Below, in pieces: positions 23,245 to 34,678 of a stretch of 64,000 nucleotides of DNA. This DNA comes from Bacidia rubella. Its lineage: Eukaryota; Ascomycota; Lecanoromycetes; Lecanorales; Ramalinaceae. Under the pieces are notes generated by a model. That model was not told where the DNA came from, ran no database searches, and saw only the letters and a list, made by a program, of their open reading frames with translations. The stretch lies in NCBI GenBank assembly GCA_032158265.1, contig JAVTIF010000021.1, positions 1 to 64,000 of the forward strand, given 5' to 3'. A program made the translations under genes and the position numbers. Each line of letters opens with the position of its first letter. The stretch's first letter is position 1.

Positions 23245-25835
23245 TCATCTCCCCCACCTAAACCGACTCTGCCCAAACCCCCCTTTATCCGGCGAATCCT
23301 CAGTCTCTGGACTAATCGGGCTCAAAATCCCCGTATCCTGCCGCCCAGGCATTGAGAACGTGTTTTGCCTTGAGATGGGACTGAAGAGCGGCTCGCTCGA
23401 TCCGCCGTTGCTACTTCTATCATTTTCATTGCCGGAAGAAGGCGGTGAGACGGGCGTGCGTTCCTTCCTTTCTCCATTGCGATGCCTGTGGGATGGAGGC
23501 GAGATGTCCTCAGGATGATTGGCGGCGGAATGCCTGGGAGGTCTCATAGGTCTGGTAGGGCTGTTTGGTAGAGAGGGTAGAGATGTACCTGGGGTTCGCG
23601 GATTTGAGGAAAAGTGTGGGCGAGATCGCTCGTTCAAAGATTCGAATGTGCGATTGGAAAAATGTGGATTGTATGCGGAGGTTGGTCCACTGATGTGTCG
23701 GTCTGGTGAGGATGGGGAGGAAGGCCCAGACGGACCGGAAGATGTTTGGTTGGAGTCATGGCGAGGTCTGCGGGGTCGTTCGTCAAAAGGGCTGTATAAG
23801 TGGCGAGGAGAGCTTCGTTGAGGAGATAGTGGAGAACTTGGTCCGCTGACCGTGTGGCTGGGAGGGTGACTTGGTGATGATTGTGGTGATGGTCCGGAGG
23901 AGTCTAGCTCAACACGGCCTTTCCTGCGTGCGAAAGGACCAAAGATAGACATCTTTGACGGCGATGGTTTGCTGCTTGATGAACGAGTTGACCGACCTGT
24001 GTCACCCATGCGTGGCGATATCTCTTCTTCTGTGCCTGTCGGAAGCTCGATAGGTGGCACTGAGGATGGATCGTACATCTCATGCACACCTCTCCCTCCA
24101 TAGAAGCCGATTGCACCGACAAGCTCTGCTCTCTGGCCTTCGCTTTCCATTTCCGCAACATCATTGCTGCCCAAACGTGGGTATTGAGCTTTTTCATCCA
24201 CCCATGGTGGAGTGCGTCCACCGTATGGTTTCAGAGCATTCCCATCCGAGCCTTCCATCTCATATCTTGTATTCTCAATACCTGTACCCATCTCACCCTT
24301 AGCAAAGCCCTGCCGTATATCGCCTTCTTTAGGATTGGCGCCTTTCCAGGCGGCTTTCTTGGCAGCACGTCGCCGAGCATTACGCCAGCGAAGATAGAGC
24401 CACGTGAGCAGCGCTATGACCAGCAAGGTGCCCACTATGACACCGATAGCTACTCCGATCTTGACAGGTGCTGACAGGCCAGGCCCAGGAGCAGTCGGTG
24501 ACCTTATAGTCACAAGCTTTTGTTTGGCGTTTGGTGAGAAGACACATTGGGAAAGCGAAAAGTTCCGGCGTTCCCAATCGACTTTGAGATAGCTACGAAT
24601 CGGCTTAGCAAGGGCTCCATCACGTTACACATGGGTGAGTACTTACGTTTCTTGTAGAAATGTCCTACCCAGTGTATATTGCGACTCATTAGCCGCTCTC
24701 CGCAATGGAAAGTACCTCGAGGTCTCGTTGATTCCAGGGTACGGAGGCTTGATAAGGAGATCAAAAGCAATGTATGGGAGAACCAAGTCCATTGTCTGTC
24801 CGCCGGTTGTTTGATTTGAGATGGTGAAAGTTACACTAGCATTCTTTTCCTGCAGCGAGCTGTGTAGATCGTCATCAACCAAATACAGATTGGTTTTAGT
24901 ATCGTATTTCAACCCAAATGCAGCCTCGAAAGCTTTGCAAGCCTCTGTTGGGAGCCATATCATAGGTACCGTAGAGTCAACAGCAGCCAGAATAGGAGTT
25001 GGCAACAGATTACTTGTTTTGCCAGTCTGCTCTTTGCTTGTCATCTTTTGAATACTGACTTGCAGGTATCGTGTTGCGTCGTCCCCAACAAACGGGATGG
25101 TCAACTGATTCGGTGTGAAGAGCGACGAGTCATATCCACCAAGCGTGAGACTGCCATACACCTTCTTCAGCCTGTACTGATTTCCAGCTGTATACCCAAA
25201 GCTCAAGCTTGGAATCTTGTTTTGTCGTTTCAATTGGCTGAGGTAGCTGGGATAATTTCCATCGTCGTTGCTGAAATTTGTAGAGGCGGCATTAACACCA
25301 AACATGCCCAGCTGAACGGCGGCATCTGTGTAAGTAAATACCGCCTGGCTCTTCAAAACCGGCCCTCCGCTGCCCTGTAGACCAAGCCCTAACGTATCAT
25401 TCCCGAAGTTGGCCTGCAACGATAGACCAAGCGGCCTTTCCACACCGAACTCTCTTGGTCCCCAATTTTGATAGGTTTGCGAGGCGTGAAGGTCGAATGT
25501 CCGTCCTCTATCCTCTTTGCAGGTGGCCTGATTATCCTTGCATCCATCATTGCCAACAACCCAGGCATTCGAGCCGACTGGGGAGATGAATACTCGGACG
25601 TTCTGAATGGGAGTGCCGACTTGAATAGTGAAAGATGACCATGGACCGTCACTGCCATCCCTTCAATAGTAAATTAGCATAAATTGTTGGATGGCTTAGA
25701 CCAGGTAGCATACCAATTCTGAGATGGCGCAATGGCTATTGGTGAGGGAGACGCTGAGCGTTGGATGAGCCTCGAGGCTGATGCCAGTCTAAGTGAGACA
25801 CCCAGGAAGAGGCCAAGTGTGAAATCGAGCCGCAT
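23245..25835 (-). CDS. Membrane-anchored pepsin-fold protein, probably non-catalytic
   Basis: Exons 25714-25835, 24647-25660 and 23245-24592 give 827 residues. Residues 1-20 are a signal peptide (MRLDFTLGLFLGVSLRLASA). Residues 41 to about 395 are a peptidase A1 fold: VGTPIQNVRVF, the Tyr-flap area, AAVDSTVPMIWLP for the second catalytic site, and the C-terminal LGRTFLQETYLKVDWERRNF. At the first site the expected DTG is SPVG (Ser67 in the Asp position), so the catalytic dyad is incomplete. A transmembrane helix follows (about 423-447, IGVAIGVIVGTLLVIALL), then a basic stop-transfer and about 370 cytoplasmic residues rich in Ser/Pro. This layout (extracellular protease fold, one TM helix, long disordered tail) is a recurring fungal family. 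A wall- or signal-sensing role fits, but is inference. Confidence 0.87.
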
Positions 25836-26276
25836 GTTGGAAGGATTGTGGGCTTCTTTAGTAAAGAACGGATGGACGACCAGCGCCTCGACAATTGCTT
25901 GCGCTCACATGTGGAAACGCTCGACAGCTGTCGGTGAGAAAATGAACGTTTTCAAAACGACGATGAGCGAGAGAAGGGAAAAGAATAGAAGCGCAACGAC
26001 TATGTTGGTCGCGAATTGAGGCCCTTCGGTCCAAGATTGTCTCACCTCCACGCCGCAATGATTCCGCATGTCCATTGGCGGATTCTATTTTCTACTGCTT
26101 ACCACTGCAAAACTTACCTCCTTAAGACAGCGCGCCCAGGATTATCTCAGGCATTGACCTGGATGGTTGATCGATAACCCTGAATTGCATAAGTCCGTGG
26201 GGCATTTCAAGCATGTTTACCTTGATTGCTTGCGACAGTTGAGTATTGTCTGCCCACTGTTGCAATAGAAGTCAAG
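25836..26276. other. intergenic, divergent promoter region
   Basis: 441 bases between divergent starts of the protease-like gene (-) and the dioxygenase gene (+). No supported ORF and no recognisable motif. Confidence 0.4.
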
Positions 26277-27167
26277 ATGGGTCTTTCCACAGAGCAGCTA
26301 GACAATTGGAACACAAACGGGTACCTTGTCGTTCCCAATGCTCTGTCCCCGGCTACAGTGGAGACCCTGCTGCATGAGACTCACCATATGCTGTCCTCAT
26401 TTCCCATCGAGGACCATCCAATGACAAAATTTTCCACAGGAGAGTCATCGGCGCACATCGGCGACGACTACTTCCTCACCTCAGGGGACAAAATACGCTT
26501 TTTCTTCGAGGAAGACGCCTTTTCTCCATCGGGAGACCTTACGAAATCAAAAGAGAAGGCGATCAACAAGATTGGTCACTACCTGCATGAATTGAGTCAG
26601 CCCTTCCGAGAGGCTACATTCTCGCAGCTGCACAGGGATGTTGCGCACGCATTTGGTTTCAAGGACCCGAGAGTGCTCCAGAGTATGGTCATCTGCAAGC
26701 AACCCGAGATCGGTGGTGCAGTCCCATCTCATCAGGACAGTACATTTCTATACACCAACCCACCTAGCGCTGTTGGCTTCTGGATCGCCTTGGAGGATGC
26801 TACTGCGAAGAATGGCTGTCTCAGCTTTGCCAAAGGCTCTCACAAACGTGCGCCTGTCACAAGTCGGTTCGTGCGAAAGCAAGAAGCGGGCACCCGATTT
26901 GAGGAAGTCGCAGGCTACCAATGGCCGAAGAATGCAGAGTGTGGAGATGCAAAAGAGCACGAAGAATACCAATCAGAAGAAGTCAAGGCAGGTACTCTTG
27001 TACTCATACACGGCAACCTTTTGCACAAGAGCGAGAAGAATTTGAGCTCGAAGAGTAGGTTCATCTACACATTTCACGTTATTGAGTGCGATAGTGAGCA
27101 TGTATATGACAAGAAGAACTGGCTGCAGCCTCCCAAAAACGGATTTTCGAGACTATTCAACGAATGA
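26277..27167 (+). CDS. Phytanoyl-CoA dioxygenase (PhyH) family protein
   Basis: A single-exon 296-residue protein. I take the ATG at 26277 (MGLSTEQLDNW, context TCAAGATGG) rather than non-ATG codons upstream. The double-stranded beta-helix of Fe(II)/2-oxoglutarate oxygenases is marked by the iron ligands His152 and Asp154 (HQDSTFLY) and the distal His250 (HGNLLHKSEKN), followed by the 2-oxoglutarate-binding Arg in SKSRFIYTFH. Length and motif spacing match the PHYHD1-like branch, which lacks an obvious peroxisomal targeting signal; the C-terminus here (RLFNE) is not a PTS1. The substrate is unknown; the closest studied relatives hydroxylate small molecules rather than phytanoyl-CoA. Confidence 0.88.
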   Translation: MGLSTEQLDNWNTNGYLVVPNALSPATVETLLHETHHMLSSFPIEDHPMTKFSTGESSAHIGDDYFLTSGDKIRFFFEEDAFSPSGDLTKSKEKAINKIGHYLHELSQPFREATFSQLHRDVAHAFGFKDPRVLQSMVICKQPEIGGAVPSHQDSTFLYTNPPSAVGFWIALEDATAKNGCLSFAKGSHKRAPVTSRFVRKQEAGTRFEEVAGYQWPKNAECGDAKEHEEYQSEEVKAGTLVLIHGNLLHKSEKNLSSKSRFIYTFHVIECDSEHVYDKKNWLQPPKNGFSRLFNE

Positions 27168-27706
27168 AAAAGCAGGCTCGCATTTTTGGGCAATACGTGA
27201 ACGGTGTTCTTTAGGACTCCATCCGACAAATTACTGCATATCGAAATGCTGTTGGCCACACATGCGTAATGGAAGACACGGATTCCAATTTCTTTATTGC
27301 GGACTCTGAGCCGTCCAGAAATCGACTTCTGCCATCTAACACAGCTTTAAAAATGACCGCCGACCACGTCAATCATGGTAATAGGGCAGGAGCACATCTT
27401 GCCTCTCCACCTCTGGTCACGGCCGATAGCGAATGTCGACCTAAGTCTGAAGACTCGCAACACGGTGATTAAAAGTGGTCGCAGCGGCAAGCATATCAGC
27501 TTGAGCTTATGGTAGGCCCAGATAGGCCATTAAGTGCTATGGAGAATCCCGTCCAGGTATACTCTCAATGCTGTACTGCAACCTGGCTACCCTGTACCCC
27601 CACATTTTGGAATGGTTGGGTTGAAATACTTTTGAAAGCCAGCAAATTCCGAGACCGCTTCAGAGAACTACATTACTTTACAAAATTGCTAGTTCTTGGA
27701 GCAGGT
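27168..27706. other. intergenic, convergent 3' ends
   Basis: 539 bases between the dioxygenase stop and the 3' end of the acidic minus-strand gene. Nothing recognisable. Confidence 0.5.
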
Positions 27707-28959
27707 TTAGCCTGCTTTTTGTGAGGCAGATACCTTTCTGTGTGGCTGCCGAAGCCGAAAGAATTCGACCAAAACTCCCTCCCAGCCATTCTTTCGCCAC
27801 CAATACTCGGCCTCCTGCTTCTTCAGCAAAAGCCACCACGCGGATGTTGTGAACTCGGTGAACTCTAACATGACAAGCCATTGTGACGGCGACGAGGAGT
27901 CTTCCTCGCACTTGAAGCAACTAATGCGGCGGAAGTGTTCTTTCGATGTCAGGTGTGCGAAGCGTTCGAAGATGTCGCGGAACTTCTCGTCTCGACATGT
28001 CGTGTTGATGTCTGGTGGGCACGGGATTTGGTGAGTCAGAATATAAGGAGAGAGGTCTGACGAGGCTAGGCAAAGAGTCAGTACGGCGCTCTGAGATCGC
28101 GAAGACTTTGGGATGATCACTCACCGGATAGTGGTGACGGCTCGTAGTCTTTTGAGATGATCATACCCTTGACGGGTTCGATAGATAGGTCAAGGCATTG
28201 GTAGAGCCTCGGGTGAGCGCCCTTTGCACACTCTGCTACATCCGCCTTGAGCCAGCCATGTTTATCTTTGGTAAACCAGCTGGCTTCGGGATCATAATCC
28301 GAATTCCATTGATCACAGTTCTTCATATCTACGGCATCATAGCTGCTCATGGTATGATTAACCACATCCTCATCCAGTACGACGTCTTCGGAGAAATTGG
28401 GGTCAAAATCGGGACATTCCTTTTGGGCCACGAGATCTTCGAGATCGCCCCAGGCATCTTCATCTTCCTCCACAAGATCTGGTATCGGGTCTTCCGGATC
28501 AGGGGCAGGCAAACCATCGTCCATCGGCCTCGGTAGGAGTTCCGGCGATATAGGGACATCACCAGAATTGGATGGCTCGTACCTGTGTGGGACTTCAATG
28601 TTTTCGCGTTCCAGCGCAGAAACATCATCGAGCTTATCCGCCGCAATCGGTGGGAGTGGCTCCAGCTTCTGGAAGCTTTCTCTGCATGTGGTGGATAGAT
28701 CGCGCACTACAGACAGGACAATACCTGGCGGATCGTCTCCAGCCTTGTATTGCAGGAGGTCATACATGCGAAGGCCTTGGCCATTGTTTCCAGCATATTT
28801 TGAGATAGCTGAGGCTGATGGACTAGAGGGCTGTGAATTAAGCGCCTTCGCAGAGACCAAGAAGAGACCAGTAGACATGTCGCGACGAAGTTGGAAGTGA
28901 GCAAGGTAGGGGCGTCTCAAGGCGAGCAGAGGGCAATGAGCATTCCTTTTTATTTTCAT
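27707..28959 (-). CDS. hypothetical acidic protein sharing a segment with the gene at 30.3 kb
   Basis: Exons 28125-28959 and 27707-28011 (113-nt intron with GTGAGT donor and CACCAG acceptor) give 379 residues. No known domain. Residues about 130-195 are strongly acidic, with PELLPRPMDDGLP and, about 40 residues on, PDFDP. The same pattern (KELLPEPKDDDLP...PDFDP) occurs in the product of 30255-32264 on the other strand. The C-terminal half contains dispersed Cys and Trp residues (NCDQW, EASWF, CFKC, AWWLLL), suggesting a folded domain. No clear signal peptide at ATG 28959; an internal ATG (MSTGLFLVSA) is an alternative start. Function unknown. The shared segment and physical closeness suggest descent from a common module or a related role. 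Confidence 0.62.
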
Positions 28960-30254
28960 ATGTGGAAATTTGGGATGGAGCTCTCATGAGATACCAATAG
29001 AGATCCCGTCTTTGGCAGTGTTGTGTTGATACGTTTGTCTATTTCTATACACGTAGGTAAATGTGAGACCAGAAGCATTACATCGTACAGGTCTCGGGCG
29101 GCTATTTAGCGCTACTCGTGATCCTTTAGTGATGATCCCACCTTAGAAGTGGACTAGTCTATCAATTCTACCGCGAAAAGATTTATAATCTATCTTAAGA
29201 TTCAGTCGAGTGCATAACATATCACAGCGTTTCACTACGGCGTCACGATTAGCGCTAGGCCTAGGACCCCAGCTTCATCAAGCATATGAGTGAGTCCGTG
29301 GTGAATCTATGATGTTCAGCGTGAGTATCATCCTTACGACGAAATCAAGTGGGCCCAAATCAAATATCCTAGATCTCTGGGCACACAAGGCAGCTTAACC
29401 TTTCCTCGTAATCTCCTCGGATCCTGTGACTTACAGGTCGTTTCTCTTTACAGTACTTGTATGACAGAAACAACTTATTCTGTATTCAACGAACTGGTAA
29501 CTACACCAACAAACAGTTGAACAGACCCGCTTCTAGTAAGGCGCTACGTGCGACAGCATGACCGCTTAGTGGATCCTTTGGGTTCCCATACTCTGTGTAT
29601 TCCCGTGGCACACATATCTATGATTGGCCTGCGATCCTCATGGTCTAACGATCAATCCTACGTTCCGTTTCAATAGCTACGCTATGTCCTGCAAGAGTAG
29701 TCAATATGGGATTGAGGCTTAATTTGCGCAGTCGGTTTCAAATGGCGTGATGTAGGTAGGTTTTTCAGACTCGTTATGCCATTAAGCACTTCTCCTGTTG
29801 CGCACTTGACGTCTTTCTTGAGACGAGGTTGGCGAAGGACGTTTCAACTAATTCCATAAAACAACCCGGCCTTTGCCTCGAAATGCTTTGCCTCAACGAG
29901 CTACAGCCAACAGCGATAGTTGTGATAAATTGATTGGAGGAGCCTCTGGACCTGATCGAGTGACTGCACACCTGTGATTTCCATCGTCGCCCCATAGGGT
30001 GTGATGCCTGAAGCCTCCGCCAGGTCCTCCTAGAGATAGCCGTTTCACTTCAAGCATGATTGCGATACCGTTGAGCGGCGATACAGTATCACCAGACATT
30101 TTTAGAAAGTTATCGGTTCGTAGGCGTCTGTTGGCTTTTCAAAAATGTCTATATATATGGTTCAATGCTTCTCCATTGTCCATTATCAACCTAGACGCTT
30201 TCCTCCTGGAAACAAGATTCTTGGAATATTTATACACACCTGAATATACACAGA
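28960..30254. other. intergenic, divergent promoter region of the two acidic-segment genes
   Basis: 1.3 kb, with no supported frame (longest about 70 codons). Parts are AT-richer than the flanks (about 29150-29250 and 30100-30250). No terminal repeats noticed. Confidence 0.45.
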
Positions 30255-32264
30255 ATGCATAGTCCTTGGCAAATTGTGGTCCTCTTTTCCTTCATAAGTC
30301 ACTCAAGTCTGGTGCGATCCTTTCCCACTTCGGGAGGCAATGAATTGATAAGTTGAGGCGACGGTGATATACCCAAGGAGCTGTTGCCAGAGCCTAAGGA
30401 CGATGACCTTCCCGAGGGGAACTTGGACGATGCAATCCAGGACGACGACTTTGGTTTTACGCTTGAAGAACTCCAAGAAAGTCCAGATTTCGACCCAACC
30501 CCAGATAAGGACGAGAAGAAGGCGAGACGCTTTGCAAAACGTGCTGGACGCAAGTTCTTTACGGACATACTACGGGATATACGGTTTAATGGTACGCTAC
30601 TTCTGTTCCTCTTATGATCAGTAAGCTCGCGCTAATACGAGCCGGTACCCAGGGATGACATACAGGGGCAACTTTGACGCATATCCGACCTCTAAATATC
30701 TAGGAGTTAAAGCCAAAGGCTCCAGGGCTAAAGCTAACCCTGTTGGTATATACGAACAAATCAATAAGGCCCTTCCTCGAGTCAGCTCACCGGATAAATA
30801 CAAACAACCACAACGCGATCACGTTTGCGAGTTGAGCCTCTTTACTAATTTAGCCAATTCGGATCCTCCCAAAGGCGTCAGCCAGGCTGCATGGAAGAAA
30901 TTGCAGGACGCTATAGGCGGAGAGGGCGCTGGTGTAACGTTCCCACCTGACTATTGAGGCGTCGCACTACTGATCAAGATATAGGAAGACCTTGAAGACT
31001 ATAAGGCGAATGATGATACGCAAACACTAGGCCGCATCTTGAGTAAGCTATAACGTCAGCTTTACCAACGATGACCATCGCTAACAGCATGATAGACGAC
31101 CCGGATAATATTCGAGAAATTTCTTCTGAAATGAATGCCGTGAAGAATCGAATAATGCTCAGAGCTTATGGGACCATCAAAAATGTAAGTTTTATTATCA
31201 TACCCCGCTTTTCAGTTCATTCGTACTAATCGTGCCTCAAGATCGACTGGAAAAAGGTCCACCGGAGCGCTGCTTGGGGGACGTATAAGTACATGGAGAA
31301 GTCAGCACCCCAATTTGACGAGACACTGTCAAAAGCAGCAGTAGCACTTGCAGGCTTCGTTAAGAATGATGAAGCAAGCGCGAAGGCAGCCAAGGAGTAT
31401 TTCGTTGCTAGCGGAAAGAAGTTTCATCAAGACGCACGGGATGATGTAGCCTCGAAATTGAAGAACCCACCGCCGGAGAATGCCAAAGATGCTGTCTTCC
31501 AAAGAGAAGACTGTTCGAACACGGTTGACACCCCTGAGGATGGCGGAGATGACAAAGGTGGAGACGATAAGAAGCCAGGATAAGAAATTTAAGGTGACAG
31601 CCTGAAATGTCACGGCGTTGGCGGAGACGTGTGGATGGTCTCCCGCGACCAGGCAGTGTCCGCAGTAGAGCAATTCTGCAAGCAAGACGTCAAGGATAAA
31701 CAGTAAGCCTAAGCCACTACCCGTCAGAGCAGCCCGTGCTTACCGGACTCCTATAGGTACTTCCAAAGCAGCGCCGACGACGTCAAACTATCCCTCCACA
31801 ACAAAGACGACCCAAAGCCTCTTTCCGCCGTCGCAAACTGCGTCGACGCTTTCAAAAAGATTGTCGACTCATGCGACACCAATGACCCTCTCAACAACCC
31901 CCACAATTACAAATTCGGTGGCACCTACACCAGCCCCGATGGCTGGGAGTTCAAGCTCGAACCGCAAGCCCATAAACCCACCGAAAACAGTTGCGACGTC
32001 TCCTACAAGTTCTTCTACGACTCTTTCGAAGTACGGGGCAAGAACTTCCCCGACGCCAAATTGGGCGCGAATGGCGAGGGACTCAAGAAGGAAATCGAGG
32101 GTTGTGGCAAGCTCAGTAAGTGGAAGTTTGAATGGACCCCCAATGATGCTAAGTATCAGTGGTTCGCCTCTGGGCAGCTACCCATTGGTACGAAGTCGTG
32201 CATGGGCAGAGCTGTTAAGGCGGCTGGTGGCTCCAATGCTGACGACTGCCATGGCGCGGGCTGA
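30255..32264 (+). CDS. Secreted protein resembling the C-terminal region of killer-toxin-like class V chitinases
   Basis: Exon blocks 30357-30591, 30653-30933, 30985-31042, 31096-31184, 31242 to about 31557, about 31594-31699 and 31757-32264 stay in frame through GT-AG introns. An ATG at 30255 opens a hydrophobic, signal-peptide-like start in the same frame. The acidic first part is followed by basic, then Asp/Lys-rich helical parts, and a Cys-containing C-terminal domain (SCDVSYKFFYDSF...FEWTPNDAKYQWFASG...CHGAG). From memory this order matches the region after the catalytic domain in fungal class V, killer-toxin alpha/beta-like chitinases, but no LysM, chitin-binding or GH18 motif is present here, so no enzyme activity is predicted. 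Defects: one TGA (30354-30356) separates the start from the first block, and two TAA codons lie at 31581-31592 unless a 36-nt intron (31558-31593) is removed. Could be a live gene with unresolved introns or a decaying one. Confidence 0.6.
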
Positions 32265-33196
32265 AATGGCTGCGCGAAAGTGAAAGGTAGGTCATTAGGA
32301 GGTTGTTCGGAAGTTTTTGTCTTTGCTTCAGCGATGATTTTGTATGAATGCTGTATTATGTATCCACTGTTTTGGGCTAGATTGTAACACTGCAGGCGTC
32401 TTGGAGAGTACTCTAAAGTACGATACGGTTGTTTGAAGGTTCATGGGAAGACTTAGGAGACTTGATTCGTGGGCCAAATGTTTTGTCTTTCATGTATTAC
32501 TGCCGCAAATGGTTGCCCAATCTACCGTCGCTGTTCTCCCTCGCTTACCTTGATTCCATGCCTTTATGCAGGAGTTTCAACCGTGACAGTAAATGGGATA
32601 TCGAAGTTGCATCTACTCATCTTTGTGATATACTAAGAGAGACTTGAGAGTAATACTGCAGTGAGGCAGTAACGAATCAATGTTGAGCCAGTGGCAGACC
32701 TTCAAGCGCTTAGGGACACGGTTTCTCCCCTAATCGTCTTTTAAAAGCGATCTTTGACCGCCCTTTCCGGAAAGAATGCTACCAATGCCCGGATTGAAAT
32801 CAGCCGTCCTATCCGCCTCGCGTCATCTGAAAGTCCGAATCGAGCGACTTCTCAAGAAGCCCCTACTGTGATGGTAGCCGCGTGAGCAAGTCAGACGACC
32901 GCGTCAACCCAAGGTGCAAGTCAACGGCAGTGGACCTATGGCCGGATCCACTAGCTTTGCTCGTGGGAAAGGATGACTCGAAAGGCGACAAGGAATGCGA
33001 TCAAAAACTCAGACAAATCGCAACTAATAAGGGATGCGAAGCCCACTGTGTTTCTACGTTTTTGCATGGCGTGAGTAGGTTCCTGAATAATCTATGACAA
33101 CAACCATATATCTCAACTCATGAGACATGTAATTAGCAAAAAATAACACCATATTTAACTTGATAAAATGGATTTGGTTCTACGCTTCGTCTTATG
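32265..33196. other. intergenic
   Basis: 930 bases downstream of the chitinase-tail-like gene, ending at the tRNA. Short frames only; no repeats or further RNA gene recognised. Confidence 0.5.
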
Positions 33197-33278
33197 TGCT
33201 GAGGATGGGGTTCGAACCCATGCATCTCTCGATAGTAGAGCTTAAATCTACCGCCTTAGACCACTCGGCCACCTCAGC
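33197..33278 (-). tRNA. tRNA-Leu (anticodon UAA)
   Basis: Read on the minus strand, the 82-nt gene starts GCTGAGGTGGCCGAGTGG and ends GTTCGAACCCCATCCTCAGCA. The 7-bp acceptor stem GCTGAGG/CCTCAGC is perfect. The anticodon arm GTAGA-TTTAAGC-TCTAC places TAA at positions 34-36. A long variable arm (about TATCGAGAGATGCA) identifies a class II tRNA, as expected for leucine. The A box (TGGCCGAGTGG) and B box (GGTTCGAACCC) of the internal RNA polymerase III promoter are intact. There is no intron. A T4 run about 30 bases past the 3' end (AAAA at about 33164 on the plus strand) is the likely terminator. Confidence 0.95.
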
Positions 33279-33903
33279 ATTCAAGAAATCAAACTTGGAT
33301 TATCAGAAAATACATACTACATACCGCTGCATATGGAACGATCCTGTACCTTTCACCTCGATTTGAGGAAATGCTGGGCTGAAGGACTTCAACCATGCCT
33401 GCAGAATGCGAGATGATAGGGGGCTAAGTGCTAAGCGAGCCTTCGTCGAATCAGCCTTATAGTTTGAATGAGATTGATAGCCCCCTCGGACATATGAGAG
33501 ACTACTGGGATTTTAGGCCGACTTCATTGCACGTGCTTCCTTTACTGAAATTTATCCATGTTGAAATTCAGTTGTAAAACCTCATGCCATTACTCGTTTC
33601 TCTATTGGTATTACATAACCCTTCGTATGACATTGACAATTTAGCACGTCCTTCCCTTCAAGCTTCCTCATTGCGCATACTGCAAGCCATTAGACTGGAA
33701 CATCAAGTCTCGAACTAGCCATCTCTAAGCTCTCCTGTGTCTCTCTGAGTGTGAAATACTTGGCGGGCCACATGGCGTTTGCCGAACGCTCTCGAGTTGC
33801 CATTTGGGCTATTCACTCGGTGGGCATATCGACATGAGCAAGCAGCCTCGTCTGCTAGGAATCAAGAATGGTCTGATAGTCTCTCAATGTTGCTGTGTCT
33901 TTC
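33279..33903. other. intergenic
   Basis: 625 bases between the tRNA and the 3' end of the tetraspan gene. Nothing recognisable. Confidence 0.5.
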
Positions 33904-34678
33904 TCACAGCTCCTCATCGTAATTAGGTATTAATTCGTACCCTCCCTCAGTAGGAAGCAAAATCATTGCAGCACATAGTCCGCCAGCCAAAACTAGTGCG
34001 GAGCCGAAGTTGACAGTGGTGAGAATCCAGGAAATGTCAAGCTTCCAGCCAGGGAAGAAGCGGTCGTCGTGGTCGTAAAGGTAGCTCTGACCCAAAATTA
34101 GCCTTACACCAAGCCGACGCAATTCAATGCACTCACGATAATTGCCATGGCGGCTCCCAACAGTAAGGCCACAATAACATGAAGAATGGCCAGCACTCTC
34201 CATCCCGACTCTCTTTTCTGCTTGCCCCCCGCCATAATTACAATGTATGCGATGATTGTCATACCCTCCATAACCACAGCGAAAGACATGAGGAAGCCGA
34301 CACTGCGCCACATGCTGCAGAAATAGCGGTCATTCTGGCAGTCGAGCCGGCGAGGGAAAGGTGTACAGTCATTTGTAAGGGAGTTGCATCGCTTGTGCAA
34401 GCCGTAGGTGTAGTGGATCTGCTCGCCAGAAGGCTGTTGAGAAGACGCGTTAGCTTCATGTTCTGCAATGCTGTAGCTCTGGAGGAAGAAAAAGAAACTC
34501 GCGCTACCGTTTCGCTATCCCAAGATATCCAACGAGGTATTATGATGCTTGTGAGAGTAAGTCCGCAGACTGAGAGCAGCAGTCAGTCGCTCGTCTCCAT
34601 TGTAGTGGTATGTTGGGCCAGGCTCCTACCAATTAAGAAGGCGAATAGGCCGCCGGCATAGACCATACGGCGGCTCAT
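33904..34678 (-). CDS. fungal tetraspan membrane protein
   Basis: Exons 34630-34678, 34508-34569, 34137-34433 and 33904-34086 give 196 residues with four hydrophobic helices. The first (LFAFLIVCGLTLTSIII) is split by intron 1. The extracellular loop between helices 1 and 2 contains PRWISW and a Cys-rich part (KRCNSLTNDC, then DCQNDRYFCSMWRS), the architecture of claudin/PMP22/Sur7-like proteins. The remaining three helices follow, with DRFFPGWKLDISW in the second loop and an acidic, Tyr-containing tail. I chose GTGAGT at 34136 as the third donor because it rejoins AMAII to SYLYDHDDRF in frame; the later GTGTAAG does not. Members of this conserved Pezizomycotina family sit in the plasma membrane or cortex; the molecular role is not known. 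Confidence 0.82.
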
